Made by a program: the position numbers and the translations under genes | Shown here: positions 44,745 through 53,141 of the stretch, piece after piece | Numbering within the stretch: the stretch's first letter is position 1 | How the letters are laid out: every line of letters starts with the position of its first letter | Notes under the pieces: model-generated | Database searches by the model: none | Told to the model about the DNA's origin: nothing | The model's input: the letters and a program-made list of their open reading frames with translations, nothing else | Assembly (NCBI GenBank): GCA_963704075.1 | Contig: CAVPGV010000027.1 | Location: forward strand, 10,079-74,078 | From: JADKAV01 sp963704075 | GTDB lineage: Bacteria > Actinomycetota > Actinomycetes > S36-B12 > UBA10799 | Reading direction: 5' to 3' | DNA length: 64,000 nt

Positions 44745-46520
44745 ATGTGGCTCGGGCGCAGTACGGGGATCCCGTCGATCGTCCTACTGCTGCTTGCCGG
44801 GATCGTCGCCGGCCCGGTGACAGGACTGGTGGACCCCGACGCGCTGCTGGGCGACACCTTGGATCCGGCCGTGACGCTGGCTGTGGGGTTGTTGCTGTTC
44901 GACTCCGGGTTCTCCTTGCAGTTCCGCAGACTGACCGAGGGTCGAGCGGTGGTCTTGCGACTCGTTTCCGTCGGAGTGCTGGTCACCTGGGCAGTCGGAT
45001 CGGCGGCCGCCTACCTGATCTTCGACATCCCGGGAAAGGTCGCCCTGCTGCTGGGTGCGGTCCTAGTGGTTTCGGGCCCCACGGTCGTCGGACCGATCCT
45101 GCAGGCGTCTCGGCCGCGGCCACGCACCGCCCAGATCCTGGAGTGGGAAGGCACGTTGCTGGACCCGATCGGCGCCACGTTGGGCATCGTGGTGCTCACC
45201 GTGATCACCTCCGAGACCCGCACTGGAACTGGGCTCATCCTGCCCGCTCTGACCGCAGCCACCGGCATCGCCATCGGCGTGGCGTGCGCGGCACTGCTGA
45301 TCCTGGCCGTGCGCAACTTCGCGATGCCCGACGACCTGCAGGTTCCGGTCGCCTTCATGTTCGCGGTCCTCGCCTTCACCGCCGCGAACGTCCTGTTCTC
45401 CGAGGCGGGGCTCTTCGCGACGCTGACCATGGGTTTGGTTCTGTCGAATCAACGTCTGGCCTACGTCGCCCGCATACGTCGCTTTCAAGCCAGCATCGGC
45501 ACCCTGGTCATCGCCACGCTGTTCATCGTCCTCGCTGCCACCATCGAACTCTCAGCTCTTGAGTCCGTGCTGTTGCCGTCGGCTGCACTGCTCGCCGTGC
45601 TGGTGCTGGTCGCTCGACCGTTGGCGACACTGGCCGCCACTGTCCGCTCGACCGTGAGCCGTCGCGAACGCGCGTTCATCGCGTCGGTGGCCCCACGCGG
45701 CATCGTGGCGGCATCCACCGTGTCCTTCTACGCGATCAGTTTGGACGACAGCGGTATCGCCGCTGACGACATCGTGCCGATCACCTTTGCCATCATCATC
45801 GGCGCCGGAATCGTCTACGGGTTCGGATCACCCGCGATGGCCAGGCTGCTGGGAGTCGGTCAGGGCGCCGCAAAAGGGGTGGCGTTCTTCATGCCGGTGG
45901 AAGCCGCACATCCTGCGGCGAGCGAACTTGCCGGCACCGGGGTCCCCACATTGGTGGTCGACGCCGGCAGAAGGCACGAACCTGACCACGAGCCGCTGCC
46001 GTACACGTTGATCAACACTGGCACCGAGAGCCGGGATATGACCGATGCCCTGGAGGAGAACAACATCGGAACGGCAGTCATCGGGACCGGACTGGGTGAA
46101 CGCGACATGGTGGCCATGGAGATCGTGGGTAGCGCGATCGGCGCGAAGAATGTGTACCTCATTCCCACGGCGACACAAACCGCGACTCACGGGATCGAGT
46201 CCTTGCGGCGCGCACAGACCCCAGCCCGACGCATCGCCTTCGGGTCCGACATGACGCGTTCGAAGTTGCGCGACCTGGCCGATGCCGGTGGCGTGTTGAG
46301 GTGGTACCCGCTGGGCGACGATGCCACCGCTATTCCGCCGGGGACCAGGCCACTGTTCATCGTGACGGGAGACGGTCGAGGCATCGTCGCCAACCAGTCC
46401 ACCCTCGACAAGGCCCGCGGTCGCCATCGCGATCCGGACGCCCGAGTGCTGTGCATCACCTCTGATTCGAACGACGCCGACGACCCGCATCAGTCCGGAT
46501 GGGAACGCGGCGTGGAATAG
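44745..46520 (+). CDS. Cation:proton antiporter copy B, missing the first 20 residues
   Basis: A 591-residue paralogue starting MWLGRSTGIPSIVLLLLAG, lacking most of the first transmembrane helix of copy A. It retains the EWEGTLLDPIG ion site and the full C-terminal domain. Substitutions cluster in the linker after the membrane part (AAHPAASELAGTG against AAHRVASELAATG). A GGAG six bases before the ATG and the adjacent TAG of the MDR fragment suggest coupled translation. Expression would come from the promoter behind the inverted element at 44241, not copy A's promoter. Function without helix 1 is uncertain. Confidence 0.75.
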   Translation: MWLGRSTGIPSIVLLLLAGIVAGPVTGLVDPDALLGDTLDPAVTLAVGLLLFDSGFSLQFRRLTEGRAVVLRLVSVGVLVTWAVGSAAAYLIFDIPGKVALLLGAVLVVSGPTVVGPILQASRPRPRTAQILEWEGTLLDPIGATLGIVVLTVITSETRTGTGLILPALTAATGIAIGVACAALLILAVRNFAMPDDLQVPVAFMFAVLAFTAANVLFSEAGLFATLTMGLVLSNQRLAYVARIRRFQASIGTLVIATLFIVLAATIELSALESVLLPSAALLAVLVLVARPLATLAATVRSTVSRRERAFIASVAPRGIVAASTVSFYAISLDDSGIAADDIVPITFAIIIGAGIVYGFGSPAMARLLGVGQGAAKGVAFFMPVEAAHPAASELAGTGVPTLVVDAGRRHEPDHEPLPYTLINTGTESRDMTDALEENNIGTAVIGTGLGERDMVAMEIVGSAIGAKNVYLIPTATQTATHGIESLRRAQTPARRIAFGSDMTRSKLRDLADAGGVLRWYPLGDDATAIPPGTRPLFIVTGDGRGIVANQSTLDKARGRHRDPDARVLCITSDSNDADDPHQSGWERGVE

Positions 46521-46543
46521 TCGCTGGCACCGGCATGGCCCCG

Positions 46544-46596
46544 GGGGACTTTGGTCGAATCCGGTCACTACGCGACCATTTATGTCCAAAGTCCCT
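46544..46596. promoter_or_regulatory. Repeated inverted element (DosR-box-like), copy 3
   Basis: The same GGGACTTTGG...CCAAAGTCCC pair as at 44241, within the second unit of the tandem duplication, with one G-to-A change in the loop. It lies 68 bp before the ATG of the intact MDR gene. Confidence 0.6.
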
Positions 46597-46663
46597 GTCA
46601 GCGCAGCGAGCACGTGCCGCCAACCGACATAGGGTCATGGCCAGGCACTACCGAGGAGGCCAC

Positions 46664-47677
46664 ATGCGAGCAATCGTCCAGGATGAATACGGCCCATACG
46701 CCCGAGTACTGCGGGCCACACAGATCGCAACCCCGGTTGCCGGACCCGGTGAGGTTCTGGTGCGGGTGCGGGCAACGTCCGTGCACGCCGATGTCTGGCA
46801 CGCCGTCACCGGGATTCCCTACGTCCTGCGTCTCATGGGCTCGGGGGTACGCACCCCGAAACAACCGGTACCGGGTACAGATCTGGCCGGGGAAGTCGTC
46901 CAGGCCGGCGCCGGCGTCACCCGTTTCGCCCCCGGTGACCGCGTCTTCGGCGAGATCACCCCGAGCAACCAGTGGCGCAACGCGGGCGCATTCGCGCAGT
47001 TCGCGGCCGTGGACGAGACCCTGCTGGAGCCGATCCCGGACGCCGTGACGTTTCGAGAGGCCGCGTCCGTGCCCACGGCCTCGCTGATCGCCTTGACGAA
47101 TCTGCGGGATCAAGGCCGGTTGCGCGAGGGGCAGCGTGTGCTCGTCAACGGAGCCGGTGGCGGGGTGGGTGTGTGGGCGGTGCAGTTGGCGAAAGCACTC
47201 GGTGCCACCGTCACAGCCGTCGACGCGCCGGCGAAGCTCGACCTGCTACGCGACCTCGGCGCCGACCATGTCATCGACTACACCGAGCAGGACTTCACCA
47301 TGATGGGCGAACGCTACGACATCGTGTTCGACATCGTGTCGCAAGCCCGGTTCTCGGAGGTCCGCAATGCACTCGAACCAGACGGCACCTTCGTGCTCAT
47401 CGGCCACGACCAGTACGGAAGTTCGGGGCATCGGGTGCTCGGCAGCATGGGCCGGATGCTGCCGCTCATGGCGCTGTCCCCGTTCGTGAAGCAGATCCCG
47501 GCCATCCGCAGCGGACCCTCCCGATCCCAGAACTGGGAGACGATCGTGAGTCTGCTCGCCGAGGGCCGCATCCGCCCCGTGGTCGACCCACACACCTTCT
47601 CGCTCGAAGAGGCCGTCGACGCCCTGGACTTCCTGATCTCGGGCGCCGCGGTGGGCCGCGTGGTCCTGACCGTCTGA
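46664..47677 (+). CDS. MDR-family NAD(P)H quinone oxidoreductase (zinc-independent)
   Basis: A 337-residue medium-chain reductase, MRAIVQDEYGPYARVLRATQ. The GroES-like N-domain (PVPGTDLAGEVVQAGAGVTR) is followed by the Rossmann motif VLVNGAGGGVGVWAVQLAKA, the LGADHVIDYTEQDF segment and the end VGRVVLTV. No zinc ligands were seen, so it is a quinone/enone reductase type. GAGGAGG precedes the ATG. It is related to the MDR at 8454 (shared TGxPYVxRL and PG-DLAG). The repeated DosR-like element upstream suggests redox or oxygen control. Confidence 0.87.
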   Translation: MRAIVQDEYGPYARVLRATQIATPVAGPGEVLVRVRATSVHADVWHAVTGIPYVLRLMGSGVRTPKQPVPGTDLAGEVVQAGAGVTRFAPGDRVFGEITPSNQWRNAGAFAQFAAVDETLLEPIPDAVTFREAASVPTASLIALTNLRDQGRLREGQRVLVNGAGGGVGVWAVQLAKALGATVTAVDAPAKLDLLRDLGADHVIDYTEQDFTMMGERYDIVFDIVSQARFSEVRNALEPDGTFVLIGHDQYGSSGHRVLGSMGRMLPLMALSPFVKQIPAIRSGPSRSQNWETIVSLLAEGRIRPVVDPHTFSLEEAVDALDFLISGAAVGRVVLTV

Positions 47678-47834
47678 TACGGCGCCAATGGCCGGCGGAC
47701 CAAGCGTGCAAACATCCGTGGCCCCACCAAGACCGCGATCTTCACAGACTTGCCCCAACGCCAACCCCGTTGACCGCGGGCATGTGGTCAGTTCCTCCGG
47801 ACCATTGTGCGGATACGTGGCGAAGAGTACGGTC

Positions 47835-47852
47835 GGTTAGGCGAGCCTAACC
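47835..47852. promoter_or_regulatory. IdeR/DtxR-type iron box
   Basis: GGTTAGGCGAGCCTAACC is a perfect 8+2+8 palindrome containing TTAGG...GCCTAA. It closely fits the actinobacterial iron-box consensus TTAGGTTAGGCTAACCTAA. It is 33 bp before the SnoaL-like ATG, in promoter position. The function is inferred from the match. Confidence 0.7.
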
Positions 47853-47885
47853 TCGCGTTCGCGTCCAACCCCCGAAGGGACAGCA

Positions 47886-48299
47886 ATGTCCGACTACAAA
47901 GCTCTCGCACAGGAAATGTACGACTCCATGACAGGCGATGTCGACGTCGACGCCATGGTTGACCGCTTCATGGCCGAGGACTTCGTCGAGAACGAAGTCA
48001 TCCCCGGGATGGACACCACCCGGGACACGCCGCGGCAGATGTTCAAGATGATGCTGGCGGCCTTCCCCGACTTCAAAACCACTGTTCACGAACTCCTCCA
48101 GGACGGCGACAAGGTCGTGGCCCGTGCGACCTTCAGCGGCACCCAGCAGGGCGAGTTCATGGGAGTTCCTGCCAGTGGGAACCGAGTGGAGTGGAGCGTC
48201 ATCGACATCCTTCAGTTCCGTGACGACAAGGCCGTTGCCCACTGGGGCGTCATGGACATGGCCGCTGCCATGGCCCAGATGACCGCGCCGACCCCCTGA
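47886..48299 (+). CDS. SnoaL-like (NTF2-fold) ester-cyclase-type protein
   Basis: A 137-residue single-domain protein, MSDYKALAQEMYDSMTGDVD. SnoaL-like features are FMAEDFVENEVIPGMDTTRD, FPDFKTTVHELLQDGDKVVA, the GTQQGEFMGVPASG loop and the terminal WGVMDM. Such proteins range from polyketide cyclases to ligand-binding NTF2 folds; the role here is unknown. The iron box directly upstream makes it a candidate iron-responsive gene. Confidence 0.8.
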   Translation: MSDYKALAQEMYDSMTGDVDVDAMVDRFMAEDFVENEVIPGMDTTRDTPRQMFKMMLAAFPDFKTTVHELLQDGDKVVARATFSGTQQGEFMGVPASGNRVEWSVIDILQFRDDKAVAHWGVMDMAAAMAQMTAPTP

Positions 48300-48386
48300 G
48301 GCCCGGCGGCGCACGGATCTCTGCCGGACCGTCCCATGCCCGCCTCGCTGGAGGTCTGGCCTGGCCCGGTGTGCAAGGGTGACAAT

Positions 48387-49082
48387 GTGAGACGCGCCTT
48401 GGTCAGCACCACCGGCTCCGCCGTGGCAGCGACGGCCTTGTATGCGCTTGTTCTACGACGTCGGCAGTTGCGATGGGGCTCCACGTCCCAGGAAGTCGCC
48501 TCGACATTGCCAGGGGACGAATTGCTCGGACAGGCCGACCTGACGGCCACTCGTGCGATCACTGTTCAGGCCGGGATCGAACAGGTGTGGCCATGGCTGG
48601 CACAGATGGGTCAGGGCCGTGGGGGGCTGTACAGCTACGACTGGTTGGAGAACCTTGTTGGCTGCCAGATGCAGAGTGCTGACCGAATCGTGGCCCAATG
48701 GCAGGACGTCGCACCAGGCGATGACTTCCGGCTGCACCCCGACGTGCCCCTCACTGTCGTTGCGGTCGAACCGCCGCACGCCTTGGTGGTCCGGGGCGGT
48801 ATCTCCGCCACGGGCCAGGTCGGAACAGATGACCCCAGTGCGCCGTACGACTTCACGTGGGCGTTCGTGCTCGTTCCGCAGTCGCCGCACGGCACGCGGC
48901 TCCTCGTGCGCGAGCGCTACAGCTACCACACCGCCGTCGCCCGTCCCCTGGTCGAGCTGGTATCGACGGCCAGTTTCGTCATGACCGAGAAGATGCTGCG
49001 AGGGATCCGCGATCGAGCGGAGAGATGGGCATACGACTCTCAGCCACTGGGCACCGACTCTGCTGAAGGCCGGGTCGACTGA
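48387..49082 (+). CDS. SRPBCC-fold protein with N-terminal membrane anchor
   Basis: About 231 residues from a GTG at 48387 (VRRALVSTTGSAVAATALY). There is one N-terminal hydrophobic segment, then a START/Bet v 1-like (SRPBCC) domain: ATRAITVQAGIEQVWPWLAQ, the GRGGLYSYDWLEN motif and FTWAFVLVPQSPHGTRLLV. Similar proteins bind hydrophobic ligands. An ATG at 48336 lacks a ribosome site. It follows the SnoaL-like gene by 87 bp. Confidence 0.75.
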   Translation: MRRALVSTTGSAVAATALYALVLRRRQLRWGSTSQEVASTLPGDELLGQADLTATRAITVQAGIEQVWPWLAQMGQGRGGLYSYDWLENLVGCQMQSADRIVAQWQDVAPGDDFRLHPDVPLTVVAVEPPHALVVRGGISATGQVGTDDPSAPYDFTWAFVLVPQSPHGTRLLVRERYSYHTAVARPLVELVSTASFVMTEKMLRGIRDRAERWAYDSQPLGTDSAEGRVD

Positions 49083-49318
49083 GGCCCCTCGGCGGCCTGC
49101 GGTGTCCGCAGGCGAGCGGTATCGGCGAAGATTCCGCCGCTGTGCTCGACGTGTCACCAGGCATCTGAACGTGGCAGGGTTGCGTCGTCGGAAACGATGC
49201 GAAGGGATCCTGCCATGACGCCCGCTGCACCCCCAGGTCCTCCGCGGCCCGCCATCGCTGGACCTCACGATCCGTTGGTGGTGCCCCCACTGGGTTCTTC
49301 CACGGCGGGGCGACGGCC

Positions 49319-51379
49319 GTGAGCGACTACGACGTCCTTTTCGAGCCGGTCCGGATCGGCCCCAAGATCGCTCCGAACCGCTTCTACCAGGTCCCCCACT
49401 GCAACGGGCTGGGATACCTGCGGCCCCGCTCTCACGCGGCGATGCGGGGCATGAAGGCAGAGGGCGGATGGGGGGTGGTCTGCACCGAGGAGGTGGAGAT
49501 CCACCCGAGCGGCGACATCGCCCCGTGCATCGAGGGACGCATCTGGGACGACCGGGACGTCGCAGGTCACCGGCTGATGACGCAGGCGGTCCACGCCCAC
49601 GGCGCCCTCGCCGGAATCGAGTTAACGCACGCGGGACTCGACGCGGCCAACCAGTTCTCGCACCTCACACCGATCGGTCCGAGCAGCCAGGGAGTGCTCG
49701 GAGGTACGGGGTTCGAGCCGGTCCAGACCCGTGCGATGACCCGTCGCGATTTCGCCGACGTCCGCCGTTGGCACCGCAAGGCGGCCCTGCGCGCAAGGGA
49801 CGCCGGGTTCGACATCGTCTACTGCTACGCCGCGCACGGGCTGACGCTGCCGATGCAACTGCTGTCGCGACGCCACAACGACCGCACCGACCAGTACGGG
49901 GGCAGCCTCGTCAACCGGGTGCGCTTCCTCAGAGAGCTCATCGAGGACACCCTCGACGCCATCGGCGACGACTGCGCCGTTGCCGTGAGGCTGGCGGTGG
50001 ACGAGTTGCTCGGCCCCGACGGGATCACCCACGACGGGGAGGGTGCGGAGATCGTCGCCATGCTCGCGGAGTTGCCGGATCTCTGGGACGTGAACATCTC
50101 GGACTGGAGCAACGACTCGGCCACCTCCCGCTTCGCGCCGGAGGGTCACCAGGAGAAGTACATCGCGTTCGTGAAGTCGTTGACCTCCAAGCCCGTCGTG
50201 GGTGTCGGCCGCTACACCAGCCCGGACGCGATGGTCTCAGCGGTGCGCCGGGGGGTGCTCGATCTCATCGGGGCGGCGCGGCCGTCCATCGCGGACCCGT
50301 TCCTCCCGGCCAAGATCCGCCAGGGCCGGCTGGGCGCCATCCGCGAGTGCATCGGCTGCAACATCTGCGTGGCCACGGACCCCAGGGGCCTTCCGATTCG
50401 GTGCACCCAGAACCCGACGATGGGCGAGGAGTGGCGCCGCGGATGGCATCCGGAGAGGATCGCCCTCGCACCGAAACCCGTGGACGTGATGGTCGTCGGC
50501 GCCGGTCCCGCGGGGCTCGAGGCCGCACGGGCGCTCGGACAGCGCGGTCATCGTGTGCAGCTGCTGGATGCCCGACCCGAGGTGGGAGGCCGGGTGACGC
50601 GGGAGGCGCTGCTGCCCGGGTTGGGCCCGTGGCGACGTGTCGTGGAGTGGCGTCGGGGCGAGATCGCCGAACTGCCGGCAGTCGAGGTCTTCCCAGCGTC
50701 ACCGATGACCGCGCAGGACGTGCTGGATGCGGGCGCACGCCACGTGGTCGTGGCCACGGGAGCCACGTGGCGCCGCGACGGCCGCGGACGGTCGAACGGC
50801 TTCGCGGTCACCGGGTACGACTCCGACGACGTGTTCACTCCCGACGACGTCCTCGACGACCTGGAGTCCGGTCAGTGGCGGATTCCCGCGGGCCGCGTCG
50901 TGGTCTACGACGACGACCACTACGTGATGGGCGGTCTGCTCGCCGAACTGCTTGCCGGGCGTGGCCACGAGGTTGAGCTGCTCACGTCCGCCCCGCTCGT
51001 GTCGCACTGGACCCAGTTCACCCTCGAGCAGGAACGCATCGAGCGCCGCCTGCGCAGCATGGGCGTCCAGATCCACACCCGGACCACGCTGCGCTCCATC
51101 GAGCCCGATCACGTGGTGGCCGAGGCGGTCATCGACGGCCGGACCAGGGAGCTTCCGCGCGGGTCAGTGATCCTGGTCGCGGACAGACTGCCGCGCACGG
51201 ACCTCCACGAGGAACTGGTCGGAGCCCTCGCTGCCGGCGAACTCGACAGCCTGCAACTCATCGGGGACGCCGACGCCCCTGGGCTGATCGCCCAGGCCGT
51301 ATTCTCCGGCCATCGGGCAGCACGCCAGTTCGCTGAGGTCGTAGATCCTGACGCGGTGGAGTTCCTCCGCGAGGGCTAG
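49319..51379 (+). CDS. Trimethylamine/dimethylamine-dehydrogenase-family flavoprotein
   Basis: A 686-residue old-yellow-enzyme fusion. Residues 1-340 form an FMN TIM barrel starting MSDYDVLFEPVRIGPK, with NRFYQVPHCNG. Cys28 here aligns with Cys30 of trimethylamine dehydrogenase, the residue that covalently binds 6-S-cysteinyl FMN. A 4Fe-4S site follows (Cys344, Cys347, Cys350, Cys362, spacing CxxCxxxCx11C as in TMADH). Then comes an ADP/NAD-binding half with VMVVGAGPAGLEAARALG. The likely reaction is oxidative N-demethylation of a methylated amine or related compound, passing electrons to an ETF. No ETF genes are adjacent. A GTG start at 49319. Confidence 0.85.
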   Translation: MSDYDVLFEPVRIGPKIAPNRFYQVPHCNGLGYLRPRSHAAMRGMKAEGGWGVVCTEEVEIHPSGDIAPCIEGRIWDDRDVAGHRLMTQAVHAHGALAGIELTHAGLDAANQFSHLTPIGPSSQGVLGGTGFEPVQTRAMTRRDFADVRRWHRKAALRARDAGFDIVYCYAAHGLTLPMQLLSRRHNDRTDQYGGSLVNRVRFLRELIEDTLDAIGDDCAVAVRLAVDELLGPDGITHDGEGAEIVAMLAELPDLWDVNISDWSNDSATSRFAPEGHQEKYIAFVKSLTSKPVVGVGRYTSPDAMVSAVRRGVLDLIGAARPSIADPFLPAKIRQGRLGAIRECIGCNICVATDPRGLPIRCTQNPTMGEEWRRGWHPERIALAPKPVDVMVVGAGPAGLEAARALGQRGHRVQLLDARPEVGGRVTREALLPGLGPWRRVVEWRRGEIAELPAVEVFPASPMTAQDVLDAGARHVVVATGATWRRDGRGRSNGFAVTGYDSDDVFTPDDVLDDLESGQWRIPAGRVVVYDDDHYVMGGLLAELLAGRGHEVELLTSAPLVSHWTQFTLEQERIERRLRSMGVQIHTRTTLRSIEPDHVVAEAVIDGRTRELPRGSVILVADRLPRTDLHEELVGALAAGELDSLQLIGDADAPGLIAQAVFSGHRAARQFAEVVDPDAVEFLREG

Positions 51380-51933
51380 GTGAAGTGGCGTTGGCTCTCG
51401 GCAACGCCGCGGGAAGCACCCGGCCGCGTCGCGTTTGTGCCCGCCTTCGGGACGGAGGGGGCATCGATCCCCAGGAACGCTGCCGCACGGCGGACCTCCG
51501 TGCAGTGAGCCGGGGGTAGGGTGCGAGTGACAGATCTCACGCGTGTGTCCTCACCGGCAAAAAGTCCACCCTCGCGTGAAAAGGCGCAGAGCAAGTCAGG
51601 CAACGGACGCGCCTTGCCGGGCACGTGCCATCGGAGATGCCCAACCCGATTCCGGGAGACGCGACCTGCACTCCCAACCTCTGGCCAGCAATCACACAAA
51701 GGGTCGCCGCAGGCATGGCCGTGCTCGCCGACACCCCTACATCAGTCCGGCGGACTCCAGTGCTGTGCGCGCCGCACTCTTGGAACCACCGAGCGTGACC
51801 TTGTAGGTCTTGCCGGTGGTCTTGAGGTCGGATGTCGGAGGCGCCACCCTCATCCCGAGCCGCACCGCGTTCGGCTTCTTGCCACCGTCCTTCTTGAAGA
51901 GCATCGCGAGCTGGGGTACGGTTCCGGCCCATC

Positions 51934-52148
51934 TTGGCCGTGGTCTCGACCGGGCGCATATACACGAGGTTGGGGTGGTCGTTGGTGGGCGGAGCGTCCT
52001 TGGCGGCCAGCATCCACGGTGATCCGAAGACGTTGCCCTGCGAGAACTTGATCGCTTTGCGTCGGCTCTTGCACCGCCTTTGACCACCACCGGTCTGGCC
52101 GACGGAGTACCGGGCCCGGTCTTGGCCGTGGTCTCGACCGGGCGCATA
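51934..52148. repeat. Direct repeat, 28 bp identical, 187 bp apart
   Basis: 51934-51961 and 52121-52148 are identical (begin CTTGGCCGTGGTCTCG, end GGGCGCATA). Weaker similarity continues on both sides (ACGAGGTTGGGG / TCGAGGTTGGGG). It indicates a local duplication within the degraded region. Confidence 0.8.
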
Positions 52149-52834
52149 ACACATCGAGGTTGGGGGCGACGGGTTAGGGCCTGGCGCATTTCGGCCACTC
52201 CGATTTGTCGGGGCGGTCGTTGGTGGTCTTCGGCAGCGGGAAGGTGGGCCGTGGTGCAGCACTGAAAGCCCGCGGTGCCGGCGCTGACGTGACCGTTGTT
52301 GAGACCAACCCGCGCGCGCAGCCTCCAGCCGACTGCACTGTGATCCCGGCCGAGGATCTGGGCGGAACGGACCTTGGTCACCGTGGACGGCTTTCCGCGC
52401 TTGCCGGGGCCTTGACCTAACGTGCGGCGGAGTTCTCGCCGAAGGCGTCCTTGAACCTTGGGGCCCGATGTTTCGGCGACGTGTAGTTCGCCTTACGCCC
52501 CTTCATGGAGAAGTGCCGTGCCCACCGCTGCCTGGCGTAGTGCGCTACCAACACCCGCACTCCCAACGGCGCTTACGCACACTCCGGGCCCAGCAGGGTC
52601 CGGCAAGGGGTCGTCGGGCGATCGGCCAAGGTTCACACAATTCATGCGCGGAATCAAGGTTCGGCGCATGGCCTCGGAGGAATGGCCGCGGTCGGGCTGT
52701 GCGTGACGGGGCTCTACAAGGCCACAAGGATTCCCGTGGTCTCCGCGTCAGTGCGCGACCGCTCCGGTACGGTACGGCCGCTGGCCCCGTGAATCTTGCA
52801 CGCCTCTTCGTGCGCTTCGTGGAGACGGCATCGC

Positions 52835-53019
52835 GGCCCGCGAGCACACCGAACACTCCCTCATCCTCGACCTGGCCCTCGCCCTGGCCGAAGACCGCCG
52901 CCGCGGCAGGGTCGACGGTCGCAGACCCGTGGTCGACAACCATGAAGCGCGCCGCCATCCTCGCCCGCCGGCGGCGTGGGGAACCCATCCGCACCCTCGC
53001 CGGCACCGAGGCCGCATAG
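52835..53019 (+). pseudogene. C-terminal relic of a serine recombinase (resolvase/invertase)
   Basis: Two adjacent frames give DLALALAEDRRRGRVDGRRP and then MKRAAILARRRRGEPIRTLA. This is the linker and start of the HTH of resolvase-type recombinases ('GRxGGRPxxxDxxKRAAxLARRxxGExIRTIA'). The catalytic N-terminal domain is not recognisable and the HTH is cut short by TAG at 53017-53019. Confidence 0.55.
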
Positions 53020-53141
53020 CCCGCAGCGGAACCGTCAGCGGCGTTGACCCGAGCCCCGAAGGCCCGTGCGGATCACGCTGACGACATCAGCATCTGGCGT
53101 AGCGACGCCAACCTAAGTTATGGTCAGTCGCAACGACGCAG

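Larger units (their letters stand above)
42442..47040. repeat. Tandem duplication, period 2303 bp (antiporter + MDR 5' part)
   Basis: 42442-44737 and 44745-47040 align at a constant offset of 2303. Each unit holds the antiporter from its codon 21 onward, the 143-bp spacer with the inverted element, and the first ~377 bp of the MDR gene. The antiporter parts differ at many sites (about 20 amino acids), the spacer at four, and the MDR parts at only one base (GTG/ATG start) by eye. Confidence 0.9.
51380..53141. other. 1.76-kb degraded region, mobile-DNA relic
   Basis: No intact gene was found. Fragments seen: a minus-strand tail (51737-52010, ending KTYKVTLGGSKSAARTALES); a plus-strand Rossmann-like piece at 52205-52420 (LVVFGSGKVGRGAALKARGA); and a serine-recombinase tail at 52835-53019. 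A direct repeat of at least 28 bp lies at 51934-51961 and 52121-52148. Frames change often, as expected for decayed DNA. Codon structure is poor compared with the flanks. Confidence 0.6.

Noticed and set aside
52545..53006. Minus-strand 153-codon frame in the degraded region
   Set aside because: Arg/Pro/Ala-rich shadow text; the plus strand of the same stretch carries the recombinase relic.
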